Shown here: positions 27,544 to 38,375 of the stretch, one piece after another | Numbering within the stretch: position 1 is the first letter of the stretch | Layout of the letters: each line of letters starts with the position of its first letter | DNA from: Skermania piniformis | GTDB lineage: Bacteria > Actinomycetota > Actinomycetes > Mycobacteriales > Mycobacteriaceae | Assembly: GCF_019285775.1 (NCBI RefSeq) | Contig: NZ_CP079105.1 | Location: forward strand, 620,001-684,000 | Direction of reading: 5' to 3' | Length of the DNA: 64,000 bases | Notes under the pieces: generated by a model | Seen by the model: the letters and a program-made list of their open reading frames with translations, nothing else | Told to the model about the DNA's origin: nothing | The model's database searches: none | Position numbers and translations under genes: made by a program

Positions 27544-27842
27544 CCGAGCCGGAGCACCACCGTCATGGCTACGGGCCGGACAAGGACAACCTGCTCAAGC
27601 GGCTGCGCCGGATCGAGGGCCAGGTTGCGGGCATCGCCCGAATGGTCGACGACGACCGATACTGCATCGACATCCTCACCCAGGTATCGGCGGTGACCAA
27701 GGCCCTGCAGTCGGTGTCGTTGAAGTTGCTGGACGACCATCTGGCGGGTTGTGTGCTCGAGGCAGCGCGCGAAGACGGTCCGGAAGCGGACGCGAAGATG
27801 AAGGAAGCGTCCGAGGCGATCGCCCGGCTGCTCCGTTCCTAG
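27540..27842 (+). CDS. csoR: CsoR/RcnR-family metal-sensing repressor
   Basis: 100 aa four-helix DUF156 protein: LLKRLRRIEGQVAGIARMVDDDRYCIDILTQVSAVTKAL. The Cu(I)-ligand triad of CsoR is present as Cys42, His67 and Cys71 (YCIDIL; DDHLAGC), and the N-terminus is His-rich (EHHRHGYG). CsoR proteins release DNA on Cu(I) binding to derepress copper efflux. No copper ATPase or chaperone is next to it, so its target lies elsewhere or is the coupled membrane protein. A persulfide-sensing role (CstR-like) is less likely because His is kept. Confidence 0.88.
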   Translation: MTEPEHHRHGYGPDKDNLLKRLRRIEGQVAGIARMVDDDRYCIDILTQVSAVTKALQSVSLKLLDDHLAGCVLEAAREDGPEADAKMKEASEAIARLLRS

Positions 27843-27903
27843 AGCGGCACTGCCGAAGGCCTCGAGCGGCACTGCCGAAGGTCTAGAGCGGCACCGCCGC
27901 GGG
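27842..27903 (-). repeat. 22-bp tandem repeat copying the ribokinase 3' end
   Basis: The unit GAGCGGCACTGCCGAAGG plus four bases occurs at 27842 and 27864 and in a diverged third copy at 27886. The third copy is the last codons of the ribokinase gene, whose TAG stop falls at 27883-27885. It looks like duplication of the gene's terminal segment. Confidence 0.85.
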
Positions 27904-28812
27904 CGCGCGATCGAGAAAGCGGTCCACCTCGGCCGCGGTCGGGTACGCCGCGTGGGTGCCGGGATGCCCGACCGACAGCGATGCCGCGGCCACCGCCCAC
28001 CGCACCGCATCGGCCGAGCTCGCCCCAGCGGCCAGCCGCGCGGCGAGGCTCCCGACGAAGGCGTCGCCGGCTCCGGTCGAGTCCACGACCGGAACGTCGG
28101 GCGCGGCCTGCCGGAACAGCCCGGTAGCGGTTCCGTAGATCGCACCGGCTGCGCCGAGGGTTACCACGACGCCGGGCAGCCCGCGGTCGATCAGTCGCTG
28201 CGCGATCGTCGCCGTCTCGGCCGGCGAGATCTGCCCGGCGACGTCGGTATCGGCCACCACGCCGAGCTCGTGTTCGTTGACCACCAGCGGATCACAGTGG
28301 AGCAGTAGCGATTCGGGAATCGGGGTGGCCGGTGCCGCGTTGACCACCAGCCGGGCCGGACCGGCCGCGCCGACTGCCTCGTTGACCCACATCGGAATCT
28401 CCGCCTGGCACACCGCAACCGTGCCCCGGATCAGATCGGCGGGTGGCGGTTCCGCCCAGACCAGGTTGGCCGCCGGGTCGACCACGATCTGGTTGCGGCC
28501 CGCGGCGGTGGTGACGAATGCGGTTCCGGTCTCGACGCCCGCCGCGGTGCCGATACCGGTCACGTCCACCCCCGCCGCCCGCAGTGCCTCGCGCAGCCGG
28601 TCCGGGGCAGCGTCGCGTTCGCCGAGCCGGGCGATCAGCGACACCGGAGCGCCCGCTCGGGCCGCGGCGACCGCTTGATTGGAGCCCTTGCCGCCCAGAT
28701 TGTGCCGAACCCGGCGGGCCAGCACCGTCTCCCCGGGCACGGGCATCCGGTCTACTTCGGCCACCACGTCCCGGTTGATCGAGCCGACCACCACGACCCG
28801 GCGCCGGACCAT
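27883..28812 (-). CDS. rbsK: Ribokinase / PfkB-family carbohydrate kinase
   Basis: 309 aa from ATG 28812 with AGGGAG upstream. PfkB signatures: VVVVGSINRDVVAEVDRMPVPGETV at the N-terminus, HNLGGKGSNQAVAAARAG near 37, VVNEHELGVVAD, and the catalytic GAGDAF block VDSTGAGDAFVGSLAARL near 250 with the Asp base. GGKGSNQA favours ribokinase over other sugar kinases. It phosphorylates ribose with ATP in the cytosol. No ribose transporter is adjacent. It starts 12 bases after the prpE-like stop. Confidence 0.87.
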   Translation of the reverse strand: MVRRRVVVVGSINRDVVAEVDRMPVPGETVLARRVRHNLGGKGSNQAVAAARAGAPVSLIARLGERDAAPDRLREALRAAGVDVTGIGTAAGVETGTAFVTTAAGRNQIVVDPAANLVWAEPPPADLIRGTVAVCQAEIPMWVNEAVGAAGPARLVVNAAPATPIPESLLLHCDPLVVNEHELGVVADTDVAGQISPAETATIAQRLIDRGLPGVVVTLGAAGAIYGTATGLFRQAAPDVPVVDSTGAGDAFVGSLAARLAAGASSADAVRWAVAAASLSVGHPGTHAAYPTAAEVDRFLDRAPAAVPL

Positions 28813-28823
28813 CCGCCTGCTCC

Positions 28824-30713
<1,890 letters not shown>

Positions 30714-30787
30714 CCCTCGACGATCCCACGGCGGAGCGTCCGGACGACCTAAAGTTCGGTGGAACGGTCCGAGTAAAAGGAGTGCCG

Positions 30788-31204
30788 ATGCCCGATACAA
30801 GTGTCTACGCCGGTCCGGGGCGGTGGCGAGCCCTCGGAATCGTGGTTCTCGGCGCGATCGGGGTCGGCCTGGCCGCGAATCTGCTGCTGTGGGTGATCGG
30901 TCTCCTCGCCGGCGGCGATTTCGAGACCGACGACGGCCAGGGCGGGCGAGTCACCGTGGCGCCCGCCGGCGTCGTGATGCTCACGGTAGTTCCACTGCTC
31001 GTCGGACTCACCGTCGCCGGGCTGATCGCGTTCACGTGGCCGCCGATCATCCGGATCGCCCAGGCCGTCGCGGTCGTCGCCGCGCTCGGCACCATCGTCT
31101 TCACCGTGCAAGCCGACTTCGACACCGCCAGCACCATCACGCTGGCGCTGATGCATGTCGTGCTGGTGCCGGTATCGGTGCTTGCGCTCGAACGGCTGCG
31201 CTGA
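30788..31204 (+). CDS. Four-helix membrane protein (DUF6069-like)
   Basis: 138 aa from ATG 30788, with AAGGAG about six bases upstream. Four hydrophobic spans (LGIVVLGAIGVGLAANLLLWVIGLL; MLTVVPLLVGLTVAGLIAF; IAQAVAVVAALGTIVFTV; ITLALMHVVLVPVSVLAL) separated by short loops match small actinobacterial membrane proteins of unknown function. It lies divergent from prpE. Confidence 0.8.
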   Translation: MPDTSVYAGPGRWRALGIVVLGAIGVGLAANLLLWVIGLLAGGDFETDDGQGGRVTVAPAGVVMLTVVPLLVGLTVAGLIAFTWPPIIRIAQAVAVVAALGTIVFTVQADFDTASTITLALMHVVLVPVSVLALERLR

Positions 31205-31233
31205 CCGGCGAGAGCGGGCGTAGCGTCGAACTC

Positions 31234-31887
31234 ATGGCAAGCCCGGAAGATGTCGACCGCTATCTGATCGAAACGTTGATCGGTGACGATCCTGCGCTGA
31301 CCGCCGCGCTCGCCGCGAGCGACGCGGCCGGGCTGCCGTCGATCGCCGTATCTCCGCCGCAGGGCAAGCTGCTGTACCTGCTCGCCCGCAGCAGCGGGGC
31401 GCGGCGGGTACTCGAGGTCGGCACGCTGGGCGGGTACAGCACGATCTGGCTGGCGCGTGCGGTCGGCGAGGCCGGACGCGTCGTCACGCTCGAGTACTCC
31501 CGGGATCACGCCGAGGTTGCGCTGGCCAACATCGACCGGGCCGGACTAGGGGAGCGAGTGGAGGTGATCGTCGGGGCTGCCCTGGACACCTTGCCCGGGC
31601 TCGTCGGCGGTACCCCGTTCGACCTGGTCTTCCTGGATGCCGACAAGGAGAACAACCCGGAGTACCTGCGCTGGGCGCTGCGACTGACCCGTCCGGGGTC
31701 GCTGATCGTGGTGGACAACGTGATTCGCCGCGGCCGGCTGCTCGACGACCAGGCGGATGCCGCGGCGACCGCCGGTCGAGCGACCATCGAACTGCTCGCA
31801 GCCCAACCGCAGCTGGATGCGACGGTACTGCAGACCGTCGGCGCGAAGGGCTGGGACGGGCTGGCGGTCGCCGTCGTCACCGACTGA
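31234..31887 (+). CDS. Class I SAM-dependent O-methyltransferase
   Basis: 217 aa. O-methyltransferase family 3 (catechol/caffeoyl-CoA type): LPSIAVSPPQGKLLYLLARSSGARRVLEVGTLGGYSTIWLARAV (SAM motif I near 62-70), VTLEYSRDHAEVA, DLVFLDADKENNPEYLRWAL (metal Asp near 132), and VVDNVIRRGRLL near 156. Probably Mg-dependent and cytosolic, acting on a small hydroxylated substrate that cannot be named. Confidence 0.88.
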   Translation: MASPEDVDRYLIETLIGDDPALTAALAASDAAGLPSIAVSPPQGKLLYLLARSSGARRVLEVGTLGGYSTIWLARAVGEAGRVVTLEYSRDHAEVALANIDRAGLGERVEVIVGAALDTLPGLVGGTPFDLVFLDADKENNPEYLRWALRLTRPGSLIVVDNVIRRGRLLDDQADAAATAGRATIELLAAQPQLDATVLQTVGAKGWDGLAVAVVTD

Positions 31888-31917
31888 TCCACCAGCGCCG
31901 CAGTTCCAGCAGGTGCC

Positions 31918-33828
31918 TTAATCCAGCATTGCCGCTTCGCTCAGCGCGATCGGGACCCCGAGGCCGTCCACCAGCGATCGAGCTCGGGGACGCAGGTCCC
32001 GGCAACGTTCGTTGATCGCCCGCGAGACCAGCTTGGTCCGCTCGGTGGACATGCGCCGGTGCTCGATGAACCAGGCTTTGTCCCGGTCGATCACGGTCAG
32101 CGCGTAGAGGTCGCAGAGGTCGTCGAGCAACTCGGTGGTAGCCGGGTCGGCGCAGGTGTCGATCGCGGCCACGAACGCCTCCAACACGATCCGGTCGATG
32201 TGCGCCCGAGCCGCATGCAGCACGTGGTCCTGGACCCAGTTGAACGCCTCGAACGGGCTGCTCGCGCGCTTGCGCGCCGCCTGCAACCGCCGGGCCGCCG
32301 TGGACAGGAGGTACTCCTCCCGATCGGCGAACATCTTCAGGTGGGTGCCGCGCTGCAGCAGGCTCTCGTCTTCGATATCCCCACGTCGGTCGAGGATGGT
32401 CTGGATGATCTGTTCGGCGGCGGTCCGCTTCTTCACCACATCGGAGACGGTCGTGCGGGCGAAGCTCATCCACTCCACCGGGCTCATCTCTTGCACTTCT
32501 TCGGCGTACCCGGTGAGCAGCTCCTTCGCGACCAACTGGGTGAGCACCGTGTTGTCGCCCTCGAAGGTGGTGAACACGTCGCTGTCCGCCTTGAGCGCGA
32601 CCAGCCGGTTTTCCATCAGGTAACCGGCGCCGCCGCAGGCCTCTCGGCAGGTCTGGATCGCCCGGGTGGCGAAGTCGGTCTGGGCGACCTTCAACCCGGC
32701 CGCCCGGGACTCCAGCTCCCGCTGCCGGGTCCGGTCCGCGCTGTCCGGGGACCCGGGATCGGCGGATTGGATCTGGTGCATCATCGCGATCAGCTCGTTC
32801 TGCGCGAACGACAGCGCGTAGGACTCGGCGATCAGCGGGAGCAGTCGGCGCTGGTGCGCCAGGTAGTCCAGGATCAGCACCTCGTCGTCGCTGTTCGGGG
32901 CGCCGAACTGGCGGCGTTGCAACGCATATCGGGTTGCGATCGTGATCGCGACCTTGGCCGCGGCGGCGGCCGACCCGCCGACGGTGACCCGGCCGCGGAC
33001 CAGGGTGCCGAGCATGGTGAAGAACCGGCGGTTCGGATTCTCGATCGGGGAGCTGTAGCTGCCGTCCGGGGCCACCTCGGCAAATCGGTTCAACAGGTTG
33101 GCCCGCGGCACCCGCACCTGGTCGAAACTGATCCGGCCGTTGTCGACGCCGGGCAGGCCGCCCTTGTAACCGCAGTCGCTGGTGGTGATTCCGGGCAGGT
33201 CGGCCCCGGACTCGTCCCGGATGGGTACGACGAAGCAGTGCACGCCGTGGCCTTCGCCGGCGGTGATCAGTTGCGCGAACACCGCCGCCACCCGGGCATG
33301 CTGGGCTGCGCCGCCGATGTAGTCCTTGCGGGCCGACCGGGTCGGCGAGTGGATGACGAACTCTTCGGTCGCCGGGTCGTAGGTGGCGGTCGTCTCCAGC
33401 GCCTGCACATCGCTGCCGTGCCCGGTCTCGGTCATCGCGAAACAGCCGAGCAGGTCGAGGTCGATCAGCGGCCGGATGTAGGCACGGTGATGCTCCTCGG
33501 TGCCGAGGTTGGCGATCGCACCGCCGAACAATCCCCACTGCACCCCGGCCTTGACCATCAGCGACAGGTCGGACATCGCCAGCATCTCGATCCGGGCGAC
33601 GGCGGCGCCGGCGTTACCGGTTCCACCTTGCTCGGGTCGGAATCCGTCTGCGGCGTAGCCGAAACCGGTGAGGATCCGCATCTGGTCGAGGGCCTGGGCG
33701 CGGGCTTGCGTCAGGTCGGGGGTGTAGTGCGGCGCGAACTCGGCCCGGCTCAAGTCCACCCGGGTCTTCTCCCGCGCGTCGTGGAAGGGACCGTCGAGCG
33801 TCTTCCGCAGATGGTCGCTGATGCTCAT
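31918..33828 (-). CDS. Acyl-CoA oxidase-type acyl-CoA dehydrogenase
   Basis: 636 aa, longer than ordinary acyl-CoA dehydrogenases and organised like ACOX: CFAMTETGHGSDVQALETTATYDPATEEFVIHSPTRSARKDYIGG near residues 133-177. RVPRANLLNRFAEV follows near 240, then RYALQRRQFG near 305, a C-terminal EGDNTVLTQLVAKELL block that holds the likely catalytic Glu, and a long C-terminal helical domain. It oxidises acyl-CoA to enoyl-CoA using FAD, with oxygen as possible acceptor. Substrate length unknown. Confidence 0.85.
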   Translation of the reverse strand: MSISDHLRKTLDGPFHDAREKTRVDLSRAEFAPHYTPDLTQARAQALDQMRILTGFGYAADGFRPEQGGTGNAGAAVARIEMLAMSDLSLMVKAGVQWGLFGGAIANLGTEEHHRAYIRPLIDLDLLGCFAMTETGHGSDVQALETTATYDPATEEFVIHSPTRSARKDYIGGAAQHARVAAVFAQLITAGEGHGVHCFVVPIRDESGADLPGITTSDCGYKGGLPGVDNGRISFDQVRVPRANLLNRFAEVAPDGSYSSPIENPNRRFFTMLGTLVRGRVTVGGSAAAAAKVAITIATRYALQRRQFGAPNSDDEVLILDYLAHQRRLLPLIAESYALSFAQNELIAMMHQIQSADPGSPDSADRTRQRELESRAAGLKVAQTDFATRAIQTCREACGGAGYLMENRLVALKADSDVFTTFEGDNTVLTQLVAKELLTGYAEEVQEMSPVEWMSFARTTVSDVVKKRTAAEQIIQTILDRRGDIEDESLLQRGTHLKMFADREEYLLSTAARRLQAARKRASSPFEAFNWVQDHVLHAARAHIDRIVLEAFVAAIDTCADPATTELLDDLCDLYALTVIDRDKAWFIEHRRMSTERTKLVSRAINERCRDLRPRARSLVDGLGVPIALSEAAMLD

Positions 33829-33974
33829 GGATCCGACGGTAACCTGCCGCACAGGGGAAGTCGGCGGATCGGGGGAACCGGCCCGGAGCACCGGCAAGGA
33901 CGTCTCGGTGACCGTCGACCCTGATATTCTCCCCGGATGCTGCTGGTCTGCCTGATCGTCGCGACGTCGTTCCG

Positions 33975-35315
33975 GTGGGGCTGACCCGGACGGCGGTCGT
34001 CTGGTTCCGCCGGGACCTGCGACTGCACGATCTGCCGACATCGGCGGCCGCCGCCGCTGCCGGTGATCAGGCGTTGGCGCTGTTCGTGCTCGACGACGCG
34101 CTGCTCCGGCCGTCCGGTGCCGCCCGGACCGCGTTCCTGTACCGATGCCTGCGTGCGCTCGATGCCGACCTGGGTGGTCGGTTGCTGGTGCTGCGCGGTG
34201 ACCCGGTCGCGGTGCTGCCGCAGGTGGTCGAGCAGGTGGGGGCGGATTCGGTGCACATCAGTGCCGACTACGCGCCGTACGGCGCCGCGCGGGATGCGGC
34301 GGTGGCCGAGCGGGTGCCACTGGTCCGTACCGGTTCACCGTATGCCGTCGCGCCCGGCCGGATTCGCAAGGCCGACGGCACGCCGTACCGGGTGTTCACC
34401 CCGTTCTCCCGGGCCTGGCACGAGCACGGCTGGCGCTCCCCGGCGCGCACCGCAGCCGATACAGTCGCGTGGTTGGACCCGACGGATTTCCCTGGGCGGG
34501 TGGAGATTCCGGATGATCCAGCGCTGGACGCCGAGCTGCCACCGGCCGGCGAACGGGCCGCGCTGGCGGCCTGGCGGCAGTATCGAGACGAGGGATTGGC
34601 CGAATACCCCGCGTTGCGTGATCGGCCCGACCGCGACGCGACGTCCCGGTTGTCGCCCTACCTCAAGTTCGGTTGTCTCCACCCGCGCACGTTGCTGGCC
34701 GAGGCCGCCGCGGGCTCGGTGTTCGTCACCGAGTTGGCCTGGCGTGAGTTCTACGCCGACGTGCTGTTCCACCGGCCGGAGACGGCGCGGCACAACTACA
34801 TCACCCGATTCGACCGGATGGGGTACGCGACCGGGCCGGAGGCGGACGAGCTGTTCGCAGCCTGGTGTGCCGGCCGCACCGGGTATCCGATCGTGGACGC
34901 CGGCATGCGGCAGCTGCTCGCCGAGGGCTGGATGCACAACCGGGTCCGGATGATCACAGCGTCGTTCCTCACCAAAGACCTGCACCTGCCGTGGTGGTGG
35001 GGCGCCCGGCATTTCCTGCGGTACCTGGTCGACGGTGATCTGGCATCGAATCAGCATGGCTGGCAGTGGGTTGCCGGAACCGGGACCGATGCGTCGCCGT
35101 TCGTGCGGGTGTTCAATCCGCTGACCCAGGGCGAAAAGTTCGATCCAGCAGGCGATTACGTGCGCCGCTGGGTGCCGGAATTACGCGGTGTCGCCGGCAA
35201 GGCGGTGCATCGGGTCGGTGCCGCGCCGCCCGTCGGGTACCCGCCGCCGATCGTCGATCACGCGATCGAGCGCCGGGTCGCGTTGGATCGCTACGAACAG
35301 ATTCGGGATCGCTGA
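33975..35315 (+). CDS. phr: Deoxyribodipyrimidine photo-lyase
   Basis: 446 aa. DNA photolyase/cryptochrome class I: N-terminal antenna domain TAVVWFRRDLRLHDLPTSAAA, FSRAWHEHGWRSP and the FAD-binding C-terminal domain with LSPYLKFGCLHPR, ELAWREFYADVLFHRP, MRQLLAEGWMHNRVRMITASFLTKDLHLPWWWGARHF and DGDLASNQHGWQW. It repairs cyclobutane pyrimidine dimers with blue light. It starts with GTG, and a longer frame is not supported. Confidence 0.93.
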   Translation: MGLTRTAVVWFRRDLRLHDLPTSAAAAAAGDQALALFVLDDALLRPSGAARTAFLYRCLRALDADLGGRLLVLRGDPVAVLPQVVEQVGADSVHISADYAPYGAARDAAVAERVPLVRTGSPYAVAPGRIRKADGTPYRVFTPFSRAWHEHGWRSPARTAADTVAWLDPTDFPGRVEIPDDPALDAELPPAGERAALAAWRQYRDEGLAEYPALRDRPDRDATSRLSPYLKFGCLHPRTLLAEAAAGSVFVTELAWREFYADVLFHRPETARHNYITRFDRMGYATGPEADELFAAWCAGRTGYPIVDAGMRQLLAEGWMHNRVRMITASFLTKDLHLPWWWGARHFLRYLVDGDLASNQHGWQWVAGTGTDASPFVRVFNPLTQGEKFDPAGDYVRRWVPELRGVAGKAVHRVGAAPPVGYPPPIVDHAIERRVALDRYEQIRDR

Positions 35316-35442
35316 CCCGCCGGTCCCGACCGTGGTGTCGCCGGAATGTGCGGGCTGTCGGGTCGGGCGCGAATCGGGAAAAAAATACGCCGCTCGACTG
35401 ACAAAGGTGGGGTGGCCGAGCTATTAATGTCGTGGTCGACGG

Positions 35443-35461
35443 ACGGGCGTTATCCGCCCGT
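35443..35461. promoter_or_regulatory. Inverted repeat before small secreted protein
   Basis: ACGGGCG and CGCCCGT form 7-base arms around TTATC, with CGTTATCC repeated in direct orientation across the site. It lies 38 bases before the ATG of the small exported protein. It could be an operator or a stem in the leader RNA. Confidence 0.4.
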
Positions 35462-35499
35462 TATCCCCGTTGCCGTCCATCGAGTTGATAAGGAAGATC

Positions 35500-35715
35500 A
35501 TGACCAAACGCCTGCTTCTCGCCGCCGTCGCTGCCGCTGCCGTCGTCGCTCCGGCAGTGGGTCTGCCCGCCGTTGCGGCCGCGGATACGACGGCCTACAC
35601 CGCCGTCGTCACCACGACACCCGACCTCACCCAAACCCTCAAGGGCCTCGCGGGCTTCATGCAGGCGTTGGTCCCGTCGACCACCACGACGCCCAGCACC
35701 GGCTCGGCCGGCTAG
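35500..35715 (+). CDS. Small secreted Ala/Thr-rich protein
   Basis: 71 aa from ATG 35500 with AAGGA upstream (GATAAGGAAGATC). A signal peptide MTKRLLLAAVAAAAVVAPAVGLPAVAAAD is likely cleaved near VAAA/D at residue ~29, leaving a ~42-residue mature peptide with AYTAVVTTTPDLTQTLKGLAGFMQALVPS and a Thr/Ser/Gly tail. No known family is recognised. Exported, with no cysteine. Confidence 0.65.
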   Translation: MTKRLLLAAVAAAAVVAPAVGLPAVAAADTTAYTAVVTTTPDLTQTLKGLAGFMQALVPSTTTTPSTGSAG

Positions 35716-35806
35716 TCCCAGGCCCCCGCATCTGCCGGTCGGCCGGCGGCTCGATGCTCGACACCCTGTCGTCGACCGGCTCGGTCGGGACTGACAGACT
35801 GGGCGG

Positions 35807-37123
35807 GTGATCGTCTCGACCGCGCGTTCCGCGCAGCTCTTCGACCGAGCGGCGGCCGTCATCCCGGGCGGGGTGAATTCGCCGGTTCGGGCGTTTCGGT
35901 CGGTCGGCGGAACTCCCCGGTTCATCGCGAACGCGGCGGGGTGCCGGCTCACCGACGTCGACGGAAACAGCTATGTCGACCTGATCTGCTCCTGGGGTCC
36001 GATGATCTTGGGGCATGCGCATCCGGCCGTGGTCGAGGCGGTTTCCCGCGCCGCCGCCAGTGGCCTGTCGTTCGGCGCCCCGACCGAGGCGGAGATCGAA
36101 CTTGCCGAGGCGATCATCGGGCGAGTCGATCCGGTGCAGCAGGTGCGGTTGGTGAATTCCGGCACCGAGGCCACGATGAGCGCGGTTCGATTGGCGCGGG
36201 GCTGTACCGGCCGGAGCAAGGTGATCAAGTTCGCCGGTTGCTACCACGGTCACGTGGACGCGTTGCTCGCCGACGCCGGTTCGGGGGTGGCTACTCTCGG
36301 GCTCCCCACGTCGCCCGGGGTGACCGGGGCGGCGGCCGGCGAGACGGTGGTGCTGCCCTACAACGATCTGGACGCGGTCGCAGCGGCATTTGCCGCGGCC
36401 CCGGACCAGATCGCCGGTGTGATCACCGAGGCCGCACCCGGCAACATGGGCGTCGTTCCGCCCGCCCCGGGATTCAACGCCGGGCTGGCCCGGATAACGC
36501 ACGAATACGGGGCTTTGCTGATCGTCGACGAGGTGATGACCGGGTTCCGGGTCGGGCCGGCCGGTTGGTACGGCATCGACGGCGTGGCCGGCGACCTCTA
36601 CACCTTCGGGAAGGTGATGAGCGGTGGCCTGCCGGCGGCGGCATTCGGTGGCCGATCCGACCTGATGGAGTATCTGGCGCCGGCCGGCCCGGTCTATCAG
36701 GCGGGCACGTTGTCCGGGAATCCGGTCGCCGTCGCGGCCGGCCTCGCGACCCTGCAGGCCGCCGACCCGGCCGTATATACGACCCTCGACGACAATGCCC
36801 GCCGGCTCGGCCGAATGTTGGACGAGGCGCTGACCGCGGCGGGAGTTTCGCACCGGGTGCAGTTCGCGGGCAACATGGTCAGCGTGTTCTTCAGCGAGAC
36901 TCCGGTGACGGACTACGCCGCGGCCAAGGCCGCGGAGACCTGGCGTTATCCGGCGTTCTTCCACGCGTTGCTCGACCGTGGGGTCTATCCGCCGCCGAGC
37001 GCCTACGAAGCCTGGTTCGTCTCCACGGCGTTGGACGACGACGCTTTCGACACCATCGCGGCGGCATTGCCCGCCGCCGCCCGAGCTGCCGCCGCTGCGA
37101 CCCCCGAAGGAACTTCCTCGTGA
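35807..37123 (+). CDS. hemL: Glutamate-1-semialdehyde 2,1-aminomutase
   Basis: 438 aa PLP enzyme. It converts glutamate-1-semialdehyde to 5-aminolevulinate, the step after HemA. Seen: [76 protein letters not shown], and the PLP-Lys in [17 protein letters not shown] near 265. It heads an overlapping operon ending in ccsB. Confidence 0.97.
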   Translation: MIVSTARSAQLFDRAAAVIPGGVNSPVRAFRSVGGTPRFIANAAGCRLTDVDGNSYVDLICSWGPMILGHAHPAVVEAVSRAAASGLSFGAPTEAEIELAEAIIGRVDPVQQVRLVNSGTEATMSAVRLARGCTGRSKVIKFAGCYHGHVDALLADAGSGVATLGLPTSPGVTGAAAGETVVLPYNDLDAVAAAFAAAPDQIAGVITEAAPGNMGVVPPAPGFNAGLARITHEYGALLIVDEVMTGFRVGPAGWYGIDGVAGDLYTFGKVMSGGLPAAAFGGRSDLMEYLAPAGPVYQAGTLSGNPVAVAAGLATLQAADPAVYTTLDDNARRLGRMLDEALTAAGVSHRVQFAGNMVSVFFSETPVTDYAAAKAAETWRYPAFFHALLDRGVYPPPSAYEAWFVSTALDDDAFDTIAAALPAAARAAAAATPEGTSS

Positions 37124-37785
37124 CCGAAACTCGGGACAGCTCCGTCCCGTCCGCCGACACCGAAACCATCGTCCACCTGCTGCGGCACGGGGAAGTGCAC
37201 AACCCGAACGGCGTGCTCTACGGTCGGCTGCCCGGCTATCGGCTGTCGGTGCACGGGCAGGCCCAAGCCCGAACGGTCGCAGCAACATTGGCCGACCACG
37301 ACCTGCGCTACGTGGTGGCGTCGCCGTTACAGCGGGCGCAGGAGACCGCCGCGCCGATCGCGGCTGCGCACGAGCTCGCCGTGCACACCGACGAGAACCT
37401 GATCGAAGCCGGCAATGCGTTCGAGGGACTGCGGGTGGCCGTCGGCGACGGGGCGTTGTCCCGGCCCCGGCATTGGTGGAAGCTGCGCGACCCGTTCACC
37501 CCGTCCTGGGGGGAGCCCTACCTGCAGATCGCACACCGGATGCTGGCTGCGGTGCACAAGGCGCGGGTGGAGGCGGTCGGGCACGAGGCGCTGTGTGTCT
37601 CGCACCAGCTACCGATCTGGACGTTGCGCCGGTTCCTGCAGGGCCAGCGGCTCTGGCACGATCCGCGGCATCGGCAGTGTGGGCTGGCCTCGCTGACCTC
37701 TCTCGTCTATCAGGGTGACCAGCTGATCGACATCGTCTATTCGGAGCCGGCCGGCAGTTCGGACCCGCGGGTGACCGGGGCGTGA
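37120..37785 (+). CDS. Histidine phosphatase (phosphoglycerate-mutase-like) family protein
   Basis: 221 aa from a GTG overlapping the hemL stop. The phosphohistidine motif [26 protein letters not shown] is near residue 18-43, with [14 protein letters not shown] near 65, [13 protein letters not shown] and a second catalytic His in [16 protein letters not shown] near 155. Substrate unknown. The conserved place between hemL and the TlpA gene suggests a link with haem or cytochrome c maturation, but no direct evidence is visible. Confidence 0.9.
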   Translation: MTETRDSSVPSADTETIVHLLRHGEVHNPNGVLYGRLPGYRLSVHGQAQARTVAATLADHDLRYVVASPLQRAQETAAPIAAAHELAVHTDENLIEAGNAFEGLRVAVGDGALSRPRHWWKLRDPFTPSWGEPYLQIAHRMLAAVHKARVEAVGHEALCVSHQLPIWTLRRFLQGQRLWHDPRHRQCGLASLTSLVYQGDQLIDIVYSEPAGSSDPRVTGA

Positions 37786-38375
37786 AGCCGGCGCGCATGC
37801 TGGCGTTGGCGGCGGCGATCACGCTGTCGGCGGCCGGTTGTGCGGGCGGGTCGGACGCGGTATCGCAAGGCGGCACCTTCCAGTTCGTCTCGCCGGGCGG
37901 CAAGACCGACATCTACTACGACCCGCCGGCTGCTCGCGGCACCGTCGGCGAACTGCGCGGTCCGGACTTGATGACGGCGGGCAAGGAGATCTCGCTCGAC
38001 GATTTCCGTGGTCAGGTGGTGGTGCTGAATCTGTGGGGCCAGTGGTGTGGTCCGTGCCGGGGCGAGGCCGACGACCTGGAGCAGGTGTACACCGCGACCA
38101 AGGACCGCGGGGTGGCGTTCCTCGGGATCGACGTGCGGGACCAGCAGGACAAGGCACGGGATTTCGTCACCGACAACAAGATCGGTTACCCGTCGATCTT
38201 CGACCCGTCGATGCGATCGTTGATCGCGTTCGGCGGGAACTTCCCGACCAGTGTGATCCCGACCACGCTGGTGCTCGATCGCGAGCACCGGGTGGCCGCG
38301 GTGTTCCTGCGGGAGCTGCTCGCCCAGGATCTGCAACCGGTGGTCGAGCGCGTGGCCGCGGAATCGCAGACATGA
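37782..38375 (+). CDS. TlpA-family thiol:disulfide reductase lipoprotein (ResA/CcsX-like)
   Basis: 197 aa from a GTG overlapping the previous stop. The lipobox-like LSAAGC at residues 14-19 indicates a lipoprotein anchored outside the membrane. Thioredoxin-like domain: ISLDDFRGQVVVLNLWGQWCGPCRGEADDLEQV with CGPC near residue 86, FPTSVIPTTLVLDREHRVAAVF with cis-Pro. It reduces apocytochrome c haem-binding cysteines in system II maturation, receiving electrons from CcdA next door. Confidence 0.92.
   Translation: MKPARMLALAAAITLSAAGCAGGSDAVSQGGTFQFVSPGGKTDIYYDPPAARGTVGELRGPDLMTAGKEISLDDFRGQVVVLNLWGQWCGPCRGEADDLEQVYTATKDRGVAFLGIDVRDQQDKARDFVTDNKIGYPSIFDPSMRSLIAFGGNFPTSVIPTTLVLDREHRVAAVFLRELLAQDLQPVVERVAAESQT

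Noticed and set aside
27842-27903. CRISPR-like short repeats
   Set aside because: Units are contiguous with no spacers and match the end of the adjacent gene.
32059-33924. A 621-codon plus-strand frame opposite the acyl-CoA oxidase gene
   Set aside because: Antisense shadow; low-complexity Gly/Arg/Val composition and no motif.
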